Notes under the pieces: generated by a model | The model's input: only the letters and a program-made list of their open reading frames with translations | The model's database searches: none | What the model was told of the DNA's origin: nothing | DNA from: Artemisia argyi | Lineage: Eukaryota; Streptophyta; Magnoliopsida; Asterales; Asteraceae | Assembly (NCBI GenBank): GCA_030686995.1 | Contig: CM060692.1 | Location: forward strand, 124,305,296 to 124,369,295 | Direction of reading: 5' to 3' | Length of the DNA: 64,000 nucleotides | Shown here: positions 21,364 to 31,989 of the stretch, piece by piece | Layout: each line of letters starts with the position of its first letter | Position numbering within the stretch: position 1 is the stretch's first letter | Program-made: the position numbers and the translations under genes

Positions 21364-22368
21364 AAAAATAAAATAGCAGACAAAAAGGTGTAAAATCAGA
21401 AGACATACACTATTCAATGAAATTAAATAAAACAGTAAAGGTCGGTCATGGCACGAGGCTCGTTTAAACACGATTCTCTTAAAACAGATTCACCGTCTGT
21501 TTCCCAAGGCACAACGTACAAACCTGTTGTACAGCCGGACGTGACAAACTTGCCTGAAAGATCACGAAAAGCCTTGCGTGTTTCCGATTGAGAAGACTGT
21601 TGGAATACGTATGGTATACAGCTGCGTTTTTTCTGTACCAAAACTTAATTAGATGGGTTTAATTTATAGGGAATACTTGTCTTGGTCACCAAGACACAAT
21701 ATCTGCCAAAGTTTAAATAGACTTGCAAATCTGTTATACAATACACATGATTTGCATATTTTTTATTTACACAAAAATATTCTGTAAAAACTTGTTTGAT
21801 AAGTTTAAATCTATTCCTAGAAGAGATTTACAGAAAATTCTGGAAATGGAAACTCAAATCGGAAGCTTAAATCTATTTTCACAGAAAATTCTGGAAAAGG
21901 AAACACAAATCAGCAGCAAAAAGATACGCATGTAGGCGAGGCTTCGGAGCTGCATTCGTGTCCGCAGGCCGCGCAGCTTGCATGAGTTCAGAAGCTTCGA
22001 ACCCATTTTGGCCCAGAAATCCTGAAATCTGCACCCCATGTGTGCGCGCACGTAGGTGTGGGAGCAAAACCAACTAAAAGATTTTGATAGCCAATACCAA
22101 GATTTCCTTATAAACATGATTTCATTTCCTTCTTTGGGCGATGTGGGATACTCTCCTAAAACCCATGTTTTTATGTTTCAAGTGCATTACTTTGAGACAC
22201 GATATCTCATTCATACCAACTCTATTTTTGACACATTTTAGCTCGTTGTGAAGCTCTCGTCACGGAGAACGCAAAGCTACCAAGAAATATAAATTTATAT
22301 AACATACACATATATTAAATAGTGTCCAAAATATGCAAAAATCATTTTGCAAATACCATTTTCCAACA
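21364..22368 (-). mobile_element. 3' LTR of element C, probably truncated by element A
   Basis: On the minus strand an LTR begins at 22368 with TGTTGGAAAATGG directly after the polypurine tract (22370-22380). It runs down to the boundary of element A. An imperfect direct repeat (GAAAATTCTGGAAA-type units) occupies about 21790-21915. No clear CA end is visible before A begins, so A probably inserted into this LTR. The partner LTR lies outside the window. Confidence 0.6.
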
Positions 22369-22970
22369 ATCCCCCACATGAATGGAGATCGGTCAAAAAC
22401 ACACGAAACTTTCTGCGAAATTTCTGTAGTTAAGTCTTACAAAGGATGGATAGGTGTTACCCTTTGAACCTTCTCTTATGAGATGCACTTAGTCTCCTAG
22501 ATCTGAGTAAAATCGATGTCCTTGAACTCAGCATCTGTTTACGTAGATGACATTAGACTTCACACAAGACTCTCCCTGACATTGTCATGTCCTCATAGTC
22601 ATGTTCGTTATGGTCATGAACACTAGCCTAGTTCTGCAAGAGCTCTTAGAAATTGCGCCCCCTAGAATTCCCTTCGAAGCGACCCCACTTCTCTCTCACA
22701 TAGGTGATTTCATCTTAAATCATTAAAACATATGTTTTGTGATTTCATCTTGAACCATTATGCTTTATGATTTCATCCTGAATAATAAAAGCCAGATGTT
22801 TAACCTTTCAACAAGTTACATTTGTTATAGGAATGGACTAGGAAGTTACAATATTTAGTAACTCCCCCACATTGACGTGACTTCCCGTACATTTATATGA
22901 TTAGGTTGTCCTATTGAACCCAGATCTTGGGATCTCCAGTCAACTGGGTTAGGTTTTCCTTCATAGAAAC
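22369..22970 (-). other. Element C 3' untranslated region with two polypurine tracts
   Basis: Downstream of C's pol stop (22971) the minus strand has two G-rich purine tracts: AATGTGGGGGAG (about 22862-22873) and CATGTGGGGGAT (22370-22380). The second directly abuts the LTR start and is the functional position. No reading frame of interest is seen between them. Confidence 0.6.
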
Positions 22971-23208
22971 TCATTCCTTCAAGGGCTTTAGTCCCATTCC
23001 TTTTGACGAATTACTAACTAACTCTCTGCTTAAGCCTTTCGTTAGCGGATCCGCGATGTTATCCTTTGACTTCACATACTCAATTGAGATAACTCCTGTT
23101 GAGAGTAGTTGTCGTATCGAATTATGTCGATGACGGATATGTTTAGACTTTCCATTATATATTATGCTATGAGCTCTGCCAATTGCCGATTGACTATCAC
23201 ATTGTATA
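22971..23208 (-). pseudogene. Element C pol, RNase H C-terminus (piece left of element B)
   Basis: Reading minus from 23208, the frame gives the typical end of copia RNase H: Cys-Asp-Ser-Gln-Ser-Ala, then Lys-Ser-Lys-His-Ile, then Asp-Asn-Ile-Ala-Asp-Pro-Leu-Thr-Lys-Gly, with a TGA at 22971. It joins in frame to the piece at 35731 when element B and one GTATA copy are removed, proving that B inserted into C. Confidence 0.85.
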
Positions 23209-23766
23209 TGTTGGATCGATATACTCTGACCAAACTACTTTGTAGCTTGTAAGGTTTTAACAATCTTGAATGACTCAAAACAGTTAATAGTAAAACACTG
23301 ATATTACTTTGTAAAGTATGCGGAATCTACTAACACAAAACTAAAAAGAACTTTGTTTATATTAAAACAACTCTTAAACCTGCTTCTCTAAATACAGGTT
23401 CACTAAACAATCCCTAACTTCTCTAAAATCGTTTTTGTAAAACTCTAAGACTCTTAGAAAACTTCGTATGACTTCGTATCTCTAATACCATCATAAGGCT
23501 CCTTATATAGATAACCTTAAGTCGGTTTACATTATCTACTTGAACGACAATTAATTATCCCTAACTAATTCTAGAATATTCATAGAATATTACATAATAA
23601 TCCTTTAATCAATATTGCACTTAAGTCCTTGTTCTTCGAAGTACTTTGAATAATCTTCAATAAGTAGCAGTACTTTGACCTTGATCAGCACATTGACTAT
23701 TTAGCAATACTTTGACATAGCAGTACTTTGACTTTTCAGCAGTACTTAGATCTTCATATCCCAACA
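23209..23766 (-). mobile_element. 3' LTR of element B
   Basis: 558 bp, reading TGTTGGGATATG to GATCCAACA on the minus strand, with TGTTGG/CCAACA termini. A minus-strand TATATAAG box lies at 23512-23520. It contains several CAAAGTACTG-type motifs near its minus-strand start (23630-23750). A polypurine tract (minus AGGGGAGGAT) abuts it at 23767-23776. Confidence 0.92.
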
Positions 23767-23776
23767 ATCCTCCCCT

Positions 23777-24640
23777 AACTTGAACTCCACTTGCTTGATT
23801 TCAAGTTTCTTTGCTTTCTTGGATCTTCAAAATCTTTATCATTCAGGAAGATTGTTTCTTTATCTCTTTTCAATCTTATATGTCAAAGTGCTCTTGATCA
23901 TCATCTTCTCAGCAACTCAGCAACATTTTGACAAAGTGTACATCAAATCTTTTAAAGTTTCATACTGTTCTTATCACTTCCAGATGTGTAAACTTCTGTG
24001 AGAGATGAATCATTGAACTTTTAATGGATTTTGATGTCTCTTTACTAAAGCCATTAACTCTGGAGTAGCCAATGTTTAGGTTAGAATAACCATGGTACAT
24101 CGATAACCATATGATTTTTAGCAAATCATCAGCTATAAACGGATTTGAGTAGTCTTTACCAATAGCCGTTTGCTTTTGGACTAGTTAGTTCTTTGATCTC
24201 AACCATGGTGAACTAATTACCATAAATGGATTTTCCACAGCCTTTACCACAAGCCATTTTCTTGTGGGCTAGTCAACTCTTCACTTTTACAGATATAGTG
24301 AGTTGAGCACCATACAATTTTTAGTAAATTGTTAACTAAAAATGGATTTGATTATCACATCAGAGCCGTATCCCCATGATGAGTCAAACTCTTTCTTGTC
24401 TATTAAACATGGTGAGTTGATTACCATTTGCTGTGCAGTACAAGTACTAACACCATGTTTTATTCTTCAAATCCTTTTGTTTTTATCATCTTAAACTTCA
24501 AAAACTTTTATTTTATTTTACAAAGGATTTATACTGGTTTTATGCAGCAAGTAGTACTTTGGTAAAATACTGTTTGTCTTGCCGTACTTTTAGAAAAATA
24601 CTTATTATTCAAAACAAATCATACCAGTACTTGTGCAATA
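23777..24640 (-). other. Non-coding 3' spacer of element B
   Basis: Between the accessory gene stop and the polypurine tract. It is AT-rich and has no frame of note; the plus frame at 23780-24001 is not convincing. Several loosely repeated phrases around 24050-24470 resemble each other (forms of ATGGTGA and ACCATA followed by AAATGGATTT), suggesting old internal duplication. GTACTTTG motifs occur near 24554 and 24581. Confidence 0.45.
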
Positions 24641-27449
24641 TTATTCTTCTAATTTAGTCCACCTGATAAATAGCTTAATCACCATAAATGCTACTTCAGT
24701 TTCATCTTCAAGCTCCATTCCATGATCCAACATCTTGATCATAAGTTCTCTTATCAGAGGATATCTTCTTTCAGCTAACATGTGAATCATGGTACCATCT
24801 TCCATCTCAAGTGAATGAACTCCTGATGACTCAAAGAATCTCCATCTTGTTATCTCCCAGTTTTCTTGATCATTCTACAGAGTATCATTACTTGTTTCTT
24901 TTGTTTCCCAGATAATTATCAAATCTCCAAGTAAGATCAATCCCACTTCTGTTGCTTCAATATTCTCATAGTATGTTTGCACTTGTAAATATAAGTTGTA
25001 TAGATTTTCTCTATCAATTATGTGCAGAACATCCCATAGCATATTAAACACAGTGAAGCTTTCATCTTCTTTGTTGAACATGAGATAATTTCCTTAATTT
25101 GATTCAACCACAAAGAATGAGATAATCTTTGATTTCTTTCCAGAGTCTTCTGTCTTCTTGTTTTCAAAATCCACAACTCTAAAATAATTCTTCAGTTCAT
25201 CAATTGTATCTTCATGTATCATTTTAAGCTTCTTTGACAATTGATCATCTTGAACAGCTTTCTTCCTTTTTAACTTTCTTTTCTCAGATTGTTCCTTCCT
25301 TATATCTTCTAACTTCTTTCCCTTATCAACATCCATGGGCACAAAATTTTCTAATTCTTTCTTAATAGACTCTTATACTTCATCCCATAGAGCTTTCACT
25401 TCTTGATATCTTAACTTCTATAAATTCTTGTATCCTCTTCTTTTCAAGAAACTAATCATCCAGTTTCTCTCTTGAGCAATAGTCATAGGCCTTCTTGTTA
25501 CAGCAACTGGCTTTCTTATCTATTCCAAGTACTCTACATCATACACAGCTTGTTGCTTTCTAGCAATCTATTCATTCTTTGCTACCTCTATTTCTCTCAG
25601 CTCTGCAAGAGTAAACTTCTGCTTTTTCTTCTTGATCTGCTTCTGCTTCATGATCCCTTTTCCTTTATCTTTTGGATCTAATTCTTCAGATTCAGAAGAA
25701 GATTCAGAGACTTGTTGTGCAGGTTCAGAAATATGTATACCTGAAGGTCTATCCAAATTGAGCATTATCTGAGCTATAGTCTCATCATCACTTGCTGTAT
25801 GCTCTTTAACTTCTTCTTGCTGGATAAGATTAGAAGGACCAGCTTCATCTTCAAAAGTCTTTGTAGAAGGTCCAGCTGTAGAAGTTCCAATTCCATCAAT
25901 ATCCATTGCAGCAGTACCTTGCACATCAGTACCTTGCGTACCAGTACTTTCATCAATAGTACTTTGAACATCAGTACTTTGAATATTTTGTTCTCCAGCT
26001 TCTTGCTTATCAACCTCTTCTTGAACAACATTCTCTTCCTCATCAATCTTTTTCTCTGGCACAAAGTTCAAAGGTACTTCTGGATAATGCCAAAGATGAG
26101 CATCTTCTGAATATTGAACTCCAGCATCATCTTTATTCAAATTATCATCTTGATTCCTCCCCAATTTGAAAGATGATGACTTCTTGTGACTCCTCTTGGA
26201 CTTAGAAGATTTCTTGGATGATTTAGACTTTTTCTTTTGAGATTGTTTCTTTTCTTTCACATAAAGTCTAAAATTCTTCACAAGTGGCCACACAAACCTC
26301 TTTAATCTCTGTAGCCTGATTATCCATGACTCTCTTCATTCTCCCTAATTCCATAGTCATAGCATAATTATCCAAAGGACCCTCAATTCCCTCATCTCCT
26401 CCAGGTGTTTGAAACCTACCTATGGAAGTATAATCATTAGGAGAAGGTACTAGAGTATGCTCTGAAGCAGTACCTTGCAGAGAAGTACTTTGTGGAGAAG
26501 GACCTTCAGTAGAAATAGGTTTTTCCCTAGAAACAGATACTGAGGGAGTTCTTTCACTCAAATCATCATGTTGTGGTGAAGCAATAGGTGGTGTAGGTGT
26601 ATGTACTGAAGCAGAATGCTCAAAATGATCAAATTGGTCAGCATTATCTGAATTAGCCGAACCACTAGCTTCAGCAACATCATCCCTAACAGCCTATGCT
26701 ACCTCGAACATATAAGCATTAAGAGGTGTATTGTTACCAGAAAAATTAACTCCCTTGTGAGACATAAAGGTAAACACCTTAGGTGGCATCCTAATAGTAG
26801 GTATATAATCCTGAGGTTTTGGTATCCCATCAAGCGGATTCTCTAAGAAAATTTGAACAAATCTAAGATACATTAAGAAAGGTGATCCAGCCTTAATATG
26901 TGCAATCATACCATCAAGGATCATGTAGGAAAAATTGAATGGCTGATTGGTAGCTAGGCCAACTAAAGCAGAAGCTATGGCATGTCCAAATTGATCCCAA
27001 GCAGTACTTTTGGGACTTAAGCAATGAAGCAAAACATGAATGAGATATTTCCAATGAGGACTTACCATTACTTTCTAAAAAGTAATCCTGTTCAAAGGAC
27101 CTTCATACCCAATATCTCTCAGTGCATCCCAAACCTCTTGTTTAGCAAACAAAACAAAGCCTCCATCATCATCAAAAAATAAAACCTCCCTGATTGTTGC
27201 TTCAGTAATACGTATGGCTCTTCCAGCGAATGTATCATGGATAACATCCTCTCCATCTTCTATCTCAGACCTAGCCGTGGCCCAAAACACTTGTATCCAA
27301 GGACCAATAATCTCTGGGTTTACTAAAAGCGAGTAATTGAAGGTGGTTCTGGTGAGAAAATAAATTATTCCATGAAAATCAATGTTCTTTTGTGTTTTTT
27401 CGAGGTTTGCAATCATATTGTGTTTGGTGATGGTTGGTCGGTGTGCCAT
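24641..27449 (-). pseudogene. Accessory gene of element B (copia-associated, unknown function), broken
   Basis: Starts at ATG 27449 and can be followed to a TAA at 24641, about 930 codons. In-frame stops lie near 27072, 26691, 25565, 25520, 25420, 25374, 25091 and 24872, and a frameshift near 26280. Regions: an N-terminal globular part (27449-26694); a Ser/Thr/Pro-rich linker with Gln-Ser-Thr and Gln-Gly-Thr repeats; a Lys/Ser-rich basic block (about 26150-26250); an acidic part; and a C-terminal part with Asp-Gly-Thr-Met-Ile-His-Met-Leu-Ala-Glu-Arg. I recall both ends as typical of accessory proteins beside copia pol in Anthemideae. Function unknown; no envelope-like signal or membrane segment seen. 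Confidence 0.65.
26694..27449 (-). pseudogene. Accessory gene of B, N-terminal domain
   Basis: Two open segments in one frame (27075-27449 and 26694-27068) separated by a single TAG. The first has Phe-Trp-Ala-Thr, then a Phe-Phe-Asp-Asp-Asp-Gly-Gly stretch, then Leu-Arg-Asp-Ile-Gly-Tyr. The second has Ser-Pro-His-Trp-Lys-Tyr-Leu-Ile-His and Leu-Ala-Thr-Asn-Gln-Pro-Phe-Asn-Phe. Its first part parallels the start of the accessory gene of A. This is the best conserved part and the best search query. Confidence 0.6.
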
Positions 27450-27998
27450 TGCAAGTATGATTTTGAGAAAAGAATGATAATCGTTGATGAACTTGGTGGA
27501 ATTGATGAATGAATTACGGGTCTGTAAATATGAAAAAGATATGTGTTTAGGAGGGTAATATACAAAGAATCATGGTGAATTAATTATTTTACCCTTATTT
27601 TTGGAAGTTTTCTTCCTCATATCTTTCGAAAGTTTGTTACTCGCATTTTTGATCGTTAGAACAGTATCCTGACACGTCAGCGTACTCTTCAGAACACCAA
27701 GCAGTACTTTCCATAGAACATGGAGCAGTACTTTCAGTAGTAAAACAAAGCAGTACGTTGGGCAAAGTACTTTCCCATCAAAATATCTTTAGCGTTGACT
27801 GTTTGACCAAAATATCTGTTGAAAGTCAACCCGAGATAATTAATACCTTTCCCAGTTTATTCCTAAAGCTACCAAGGCAAGTAGAATTGAATGAGCATCA
27901 TAAATATCCCTTATAACTTTTTGCCTATAAAAGTAATTTTTCACCAACACATCTCTTCATCAACACTTGGAAAACTTATCACAAAAACCCTAATCAAC
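27450..27998. promoter_or_regulatory. Divergent intergenic region of element B
   Basis: About 550 bp between two diverging start codons: the minus-strand accessory gene (27449) and the plus-strand ORF (27999). On the plus side, TATAAAA at 27926-27932 lies 67 bases before the ATG. It contains an ACGT-core element GACACGTCAGC (about 27671-27681) and three or four AGTACTTT motifs (27700-27770). A minus-strand TATA-like GTATATTA lies near 27550-27560. This organisation would suit a bidirectional promoter. Confidence 0.5.
27926..27932 (+). promoter_or_regulatory. TATA box for the plus-strand ORF of element B
   Basis: TATAAAA followed by a CA-rich leader and ATG 67 bases downstream, a spacing typical of plant RNA polymerase II genes. 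It points against the direction of the element's own transcription. Confidence 0.55.
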
Positions 27999-28457
27999 AT
28001 GAGTCACTTCCCTTTAGTCTACATCTCATCTGATTCTGATGGCTCCACTGATTCTGAGATCATCTATTACTCTGACTCTGACTTTGATGATGATGCAGGA
28101 TGGAGTGGCTACTTTCCTCCTGATGTATCTACCTCTACCATCACTGATGCAGCAAGCTGTACCAACCCAAAACCCAAGAAAAAGGTATATGTCCCTGCTC
28201 CTAGTTCTTCTTTGGAAAATGAACTTCCACAGGCCTTGACACAGGCTCTTGAATCAGCCATAAAGAACATGAAGTGGCCTGCTCCAAGAAAAGAGAGACC
28301 TCCCAAGCAAGTACTTGGCCTGGCTTGCCCAAGGAAGCAATCTTTTGATGACAAAAGAAAGACTGCTCAAAAGGGAAAGCAAAGCTATCAGGGAAAAGGA
28401 AAAAAAGGCCAATGGAGTAGGGTTGTAGGTTTGGTAGGTTTGGTAGATTTGGTGTAG
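27999..28457 (+). CDS. Opposite-strand ORF of element B, unknown acidic-basic protein of 152 residues
   Basis: I choose the Met at 27999 rather than the upstream one at 27891, because the TATA box at 27926 lies between them. The protein starts with an acidic Ser/Asp-rich segment (about residues 1-40, with Ser-Asp-Ser-Asp runs). It passes through a Pro-rich linker and a helical stretch (Ala-Leu-Glu-Ser-Ala-Ile), and ends in a strongly basic Lys/Gly/Gln region. An AATAAA signal lies at 28554-28559. It has no recognisable domain. It lies antisense to the element between pol and the accessory gene and diverges from the latter. Antisense extra ORFs are known in some LTR retrotransposons, mainly Ty3/gypsy; I do not know this one. 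It could also be a captured host fragment. Confidence 0.55.
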   Translation: MSHFPLVYISSDSDGSTDSEIIYYSDSDFDDDAGWSGYFPPDVSTSTITDAASCTNPKPKKKVYVPAPSSSLENELPQALTQALESAIKNMKWPAPRKERPPKQVLGLACPRKQSFDDKRKTAQKGKQSYQGKGKKGQWSRVVGLVGLVDLV

Positions 28458-28636
28458 GGTGCTTGAAGTAGTTCTCTGTTTGTCCTGGTTGTCTCTTTGT
28501 CATGGTTGTCTGTATCACTTAGACTTGATGAATGTAACCTCTGAATAATAATGAATAAAAAACTTTTCTTTTGAATGATACATGTAGCCTCCCCTCAATA
28601 AATGACTAACTACTAATGCCTCCCCTCAAAAATAGC
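28458..28636. other. Poly(A) signal of the plus ORF and internal purine tracts of element B
   Basis: On the plus strand AATAAA occurs at 28554-28559 after the ORF. On the minus strand two purine tracts (complement of CCTCCCCTC, near 28590 and 28620) lie directly after the pol stop. The location is internal, far from the 3' LTR. Confidence 0.5.
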
Positions 28637-29284
28637 TTAATTATTAATCATACCAATACTCACAACTAAAAAGTTAAATCTTGAAACATCAAAGCCGTTT
28701 GTGAGTAGATCTGCTACATTATCATCTGTATAGACTTTAACCACATTGATAAGCCTATGCTCATAGCAATCTCTGATAAAATTATGTCTAATTTGAATGT
28801 GCTTTGTTTTGGAGTGATAGACTGGATTCTTCACAATACAAATAGTACTCTCATTATCAATGTTGATAGGAGTATTCTTGAAGTTGAATCCATAATCCAA
28901 AAGCTGATTTTGCAACCAAAGTACTTGTGCATAACAACTTGCAGCAGATACATATTCTACTTCTGCGGAAGATGTTGCTGCAATTGTTTGCTTTTTGCAT
29001 TGCCATGAGACTAATCTACTTCCCAGATACTGACACCCTCCAGTTGTTGATCTTCTGTCATAGTTATCACCAGCATAATCATTATCTGAAAAAGCTTGTA
29101 GATGAATAGGGGACTCCCTAGGATACCACAATCCTAGCTTAGGTTGTTGCCTAAGGAACCTAAAGATTCTCTTGAAAGCATTCAAATGTGATACCTTGGG
29201 TTGAACTTGATGTCTTGCACATAAACAAACAGCAAAAGTAATGTCAGGCCTAGATGCAGTTAAGTACATTAGACATCCAATCAT
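28637..29284 (-). pseudogene. Element B RNase H
   Basis: A 215-residue frame with copia RNase H landmarks: Leu-Thr-Ala-Ser-Arg-Pro-Asp near the start, Asp-Asn-Asp-Tyr-Ala-Gly (a catalytic Asp region), Ala-Glu-Val-Glu-Tyr, and a closing Asp-Asn-Val-Ala-Asp-Leu-Leu-Thr. RNase H removes the RNA template during reverse transcription. It is separated from RT by a small frameshift/overlap at 29281-29284. The domain itself is open throughout. Confidence 0.8.
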
Positions 29285-29904
29285 AGACCTGTATAATTTG
29301 ACACAACATCTTCTCCGTCTTCATCTTTTCCAAAAGGCTTGTTAGCATCAACAGGTGTGGATGCTGGCTTGACAGTTGTGAAGTTGAATCTCTTAAGAAT
29401 GTCTGCAACATACTTATCTTGACTTATATATATTCCACTGCTTGATTGTTGCACTTGAAGTCCCAAAAAGAATGTTAATTCTCCCATTGAACTCATCTGA
29501 AATTCTTTTTGCATAAGATCTTCAAATTCCTTCACCATAGATTTCTTAGTAGCTCCAAAAATAATATCATGCACATAAACTTGGACAAGCATGATATCCT
29601 TCTTATCTCTTTTGATAAACAAAGTCTTGTCAATAGCACCTCTCCTGTTACCATGTTGCAATAGAAAATTGGAGAGTCTTTCAAACCATGCTCTAGGGGC
29701 TTGATGAAGGCCATATAGAGCCTTGATTACCTTATAGACTTTGTTTGGATGTGCAGGATCTTTAAAGCCAGGAGGTTGTTTAACATAAAATTCCTCTGTG
29801 ATAGTGCCATATAGAAAAGCACTTTTAACATCCATTTGATATACAGGAAATCCCATATAAGATGCAAAAGCAAAAAATAGCCTTATGGCATCAATCCTTG
29901 TCAT
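29281..29904 (-). pseudogene. Element B reverse transcriptase core, YVDD changed to YVHD
   Basis: This 207-residue frame covers the RT palm and thumb: Met-Asp-Val-Lys-Ser-Ala-Phe-Leu (Asp25), Ala-Leu-Tyr-Gly-Leu, then Tyr-Val-His-Asp at residues 110-113. In copia RT this box is Tyr-Val-Asp-Asp; the first catalytic Asp is His here (codon at 29569-29571, consistent with one GAT-to-CAT change). RT would be inactive. It overlaps the upstream frame by 4 bases because of a frameshift near 29901. Confidence 0.85.
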
Positions 29905-30884
29905 AGGAGCAAAAATACTTCATCATAGTCTACTCCTTCTTCTTGTCTATATCCTTGAGCTACTAACCTTGCTTTATTCTTAATTACATTCCCTCTTTCA
30001 TCTCTTTTAACTCTGAAGACCCATTTTGTTCCAATTAACCTTTTACCATCAGGTAAATCACATAAGACCCATACTTCTTGAAGTTTAAACTGTAAGAGTT
30101 CTTCTTGCTTAGCTTCAACCCAACTTACCTTTACTAATGCTTGTTTGACTGTCTTAGGTTCTTCTTGAGACAAAAAGCAAGCCAATAAACACAATTGCTG
30201 ATCCTTGTGATTCACCCTGTTCTGCTTGTAAATAAAGCTAAGTAAAGAAGTATGTTGTTGAGACATATTCTTAGCTTTAGTTCTTGTAAGCCCTCCTGAA
30301 TTAGGAGGTCCAATTATCTTACTGACAGGATGATCTTTGTGAATTCTTAGAGTAGGAGTTGGTGATACTTCAAGATTATCTTCCAAATTTGGGAGGTCAG
30401 GGTCTTCATTAAAATCTGAGAAAATGCCTTCTTGTTCCAATTCATCATCAGTATCTTCTAAGGCAGGCATGTTTGGATCATTTAAATCATCAACATTCTT
30501 CGAATTTGAAGTATCTAAAACTTGAGAAGTACTTTCAAATGGATCAGCAGTACTTTGGGGCAAAGTACTGTTAGTGCCTTTAGCCTTCTTCTTTACTGCT
30601 TCATAAGCTCTCCTTTGATCATCTTCATAGTACTTAGCAATTGTTTCTTGAATAAGCATCCTATTAAGTTCATCTTGGATAGCTTGGTCTTCATCAGATA
30701 CTCTGGTCTTTGGTGGAACAGTACTTTGAGGATCAACAGTACTTTTCTTCTCATCATTGGGTGCTTCATCAGAATCATCTTCAGATCTTATGTTAACTCC
30801 ATGAACAATGTATTGTAACTCTTCTTCATTAAGAACAACTTGATTTTCTTCTCTGACAGGTACATAGTTCATGGATGAGGACAT
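29901..30884 (-). pseudogene. Element B integrase C-terminal region to RT N-terminus
   Basis: A 327-residue frame: a Glu/Asp/Ser/Pro-rich low-complexity linker with several Gln-Ser-Thr-Val and Lys-Ser-Thr units encoded by CAAAGTACT motifs. It is followed by the RT fingers (Trp-Val-Phe-Arg-Val-Lys and Lys-Ala-Arg-Leu-Val-Ala-Gln-Gly-Tyr). The frame is lost after Asp-Tyr-Asp-Glu-Val-Phe, just before the RT core frame. Confidence 0.75.
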
Positions 30885-30987
30885 TAAATCAAGATCAAAT
30901 ATCCAATCAGGACCCTTACCTTTTTGATTTTCTTGTTATTCTAGAAATTCAACATGAAGACATTCTTGAACCTTTTTGGTAGCCCTG

Positions 30988-31989
30988 TTATACACTCTGA
31001 ATCTTTGCTACTGGTACAATAACCCAATAAGTATCTTTATCTGATTTACCATCAAATTTTCCCAAATTATCAGCAATGTCCAAGATAATCAGGGGACATC
31101 CAAAACGTTTCATAAACTTAATGTTTGGCTTCTTTCCCATGAGTAACTCATAAGGTGTCTTCATTTGAAGTTTTGTCACTGATACTCTATTTAGCACATA
31201 ACAAGCAGCACTTACAGCTTCAGCCCAAAATGGAACAGGTAATTGGGAGTCTGCAAGCATTGTCCTTGCTGCTTCTATCAAAGTTCTGTTCTTTCTTTCT
31301 GCAGCTCGATTCTGCTGAGGAGTTCTAGCAATACTGAATTCTCTTTTAATCCCTTTCTTAGCAAAAAATTCATCCATAAGCTGATTTTTGAATTCAGTCC
31401 CATTATCACATCTAATGACTCTAACTTTGAGTCTTAACTGATTTTCAAGTGCTATTATAAGATCATGAATAGCATCAAAAGTTTCATCTTTGAATCCTAA
31501 AAAAAAGACCCAGCTAAATCTGCTACAATCATCTGTTATAACCAAACAGTACTTCTTCTTGTTTAAGCTAACAACTGAAACAGGTCCAAACAGATCCATA
31601 TGCAGCAACTCCAAAGGATCCCTAATAGTTCTTTCTTCAATCTTTTTACATGAAGCCTTGTGTTGTTTACCCTTCTTGCAAGCCAGACATGAATGATTAA
31701 GTTTGAATGTTTTAGAAGGTAAACCTCTAACTAGTCTTCTGTGCCATTGATGTGCTTCCTCCATTGTTGCCCTTGCAATCAAGCATGTTGCTCTTTCAGC
31801 AGAATTGATGTTCTTCAAGTCTATGCTATACACATCATTGGTTCTTGGTGCTCTCAGCATCACTAAGTTTTCATCTTCTAATTTAAACTCAGGGGAGAGA
31901 ATAAGACATTCTGTGTGAAGAAACAACACAGGGTACTTCTTGTCACAGATCTGAGAGACTGACAAAAGGTTGAATTTAAGCTCCTTCAC
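30988..31989 (-). pseudogene. Element B integrase, zinc-binding part deleted
   Basis: 333 residues. The catalytic core shows His-Met-Asp-Leu-Phe-Gly-Pro, Arg-Cys-Asp-Asn-Gly-Thr-Glu-Phe and a Gln-Gln-Asn...Glu-Arg-Lys-Asn-Arg segment, so the DDE residues remain. In the latter a Gly expected after Asn is Arg. In the N-terminal zinc-binding region, Trp-His-Arg-Arg-Leu is followed at once by Val-Arg-Gly-Leu-Pro, so the second His and about 14 residues usually found between are missing. The later Cys-x2-Cys pair is present. Integrase joins element DNA to the chromosome. Confidence 0.8.

Noticed and set aside
28201..28518. 105-codon minus-strand frame opposite the plus ORF of B
   Set aside because: Cys/Phe-rich shadow of the 27999-28457 ORF; it lacks the continuity with pol or the accessory gene expected of an element gene.
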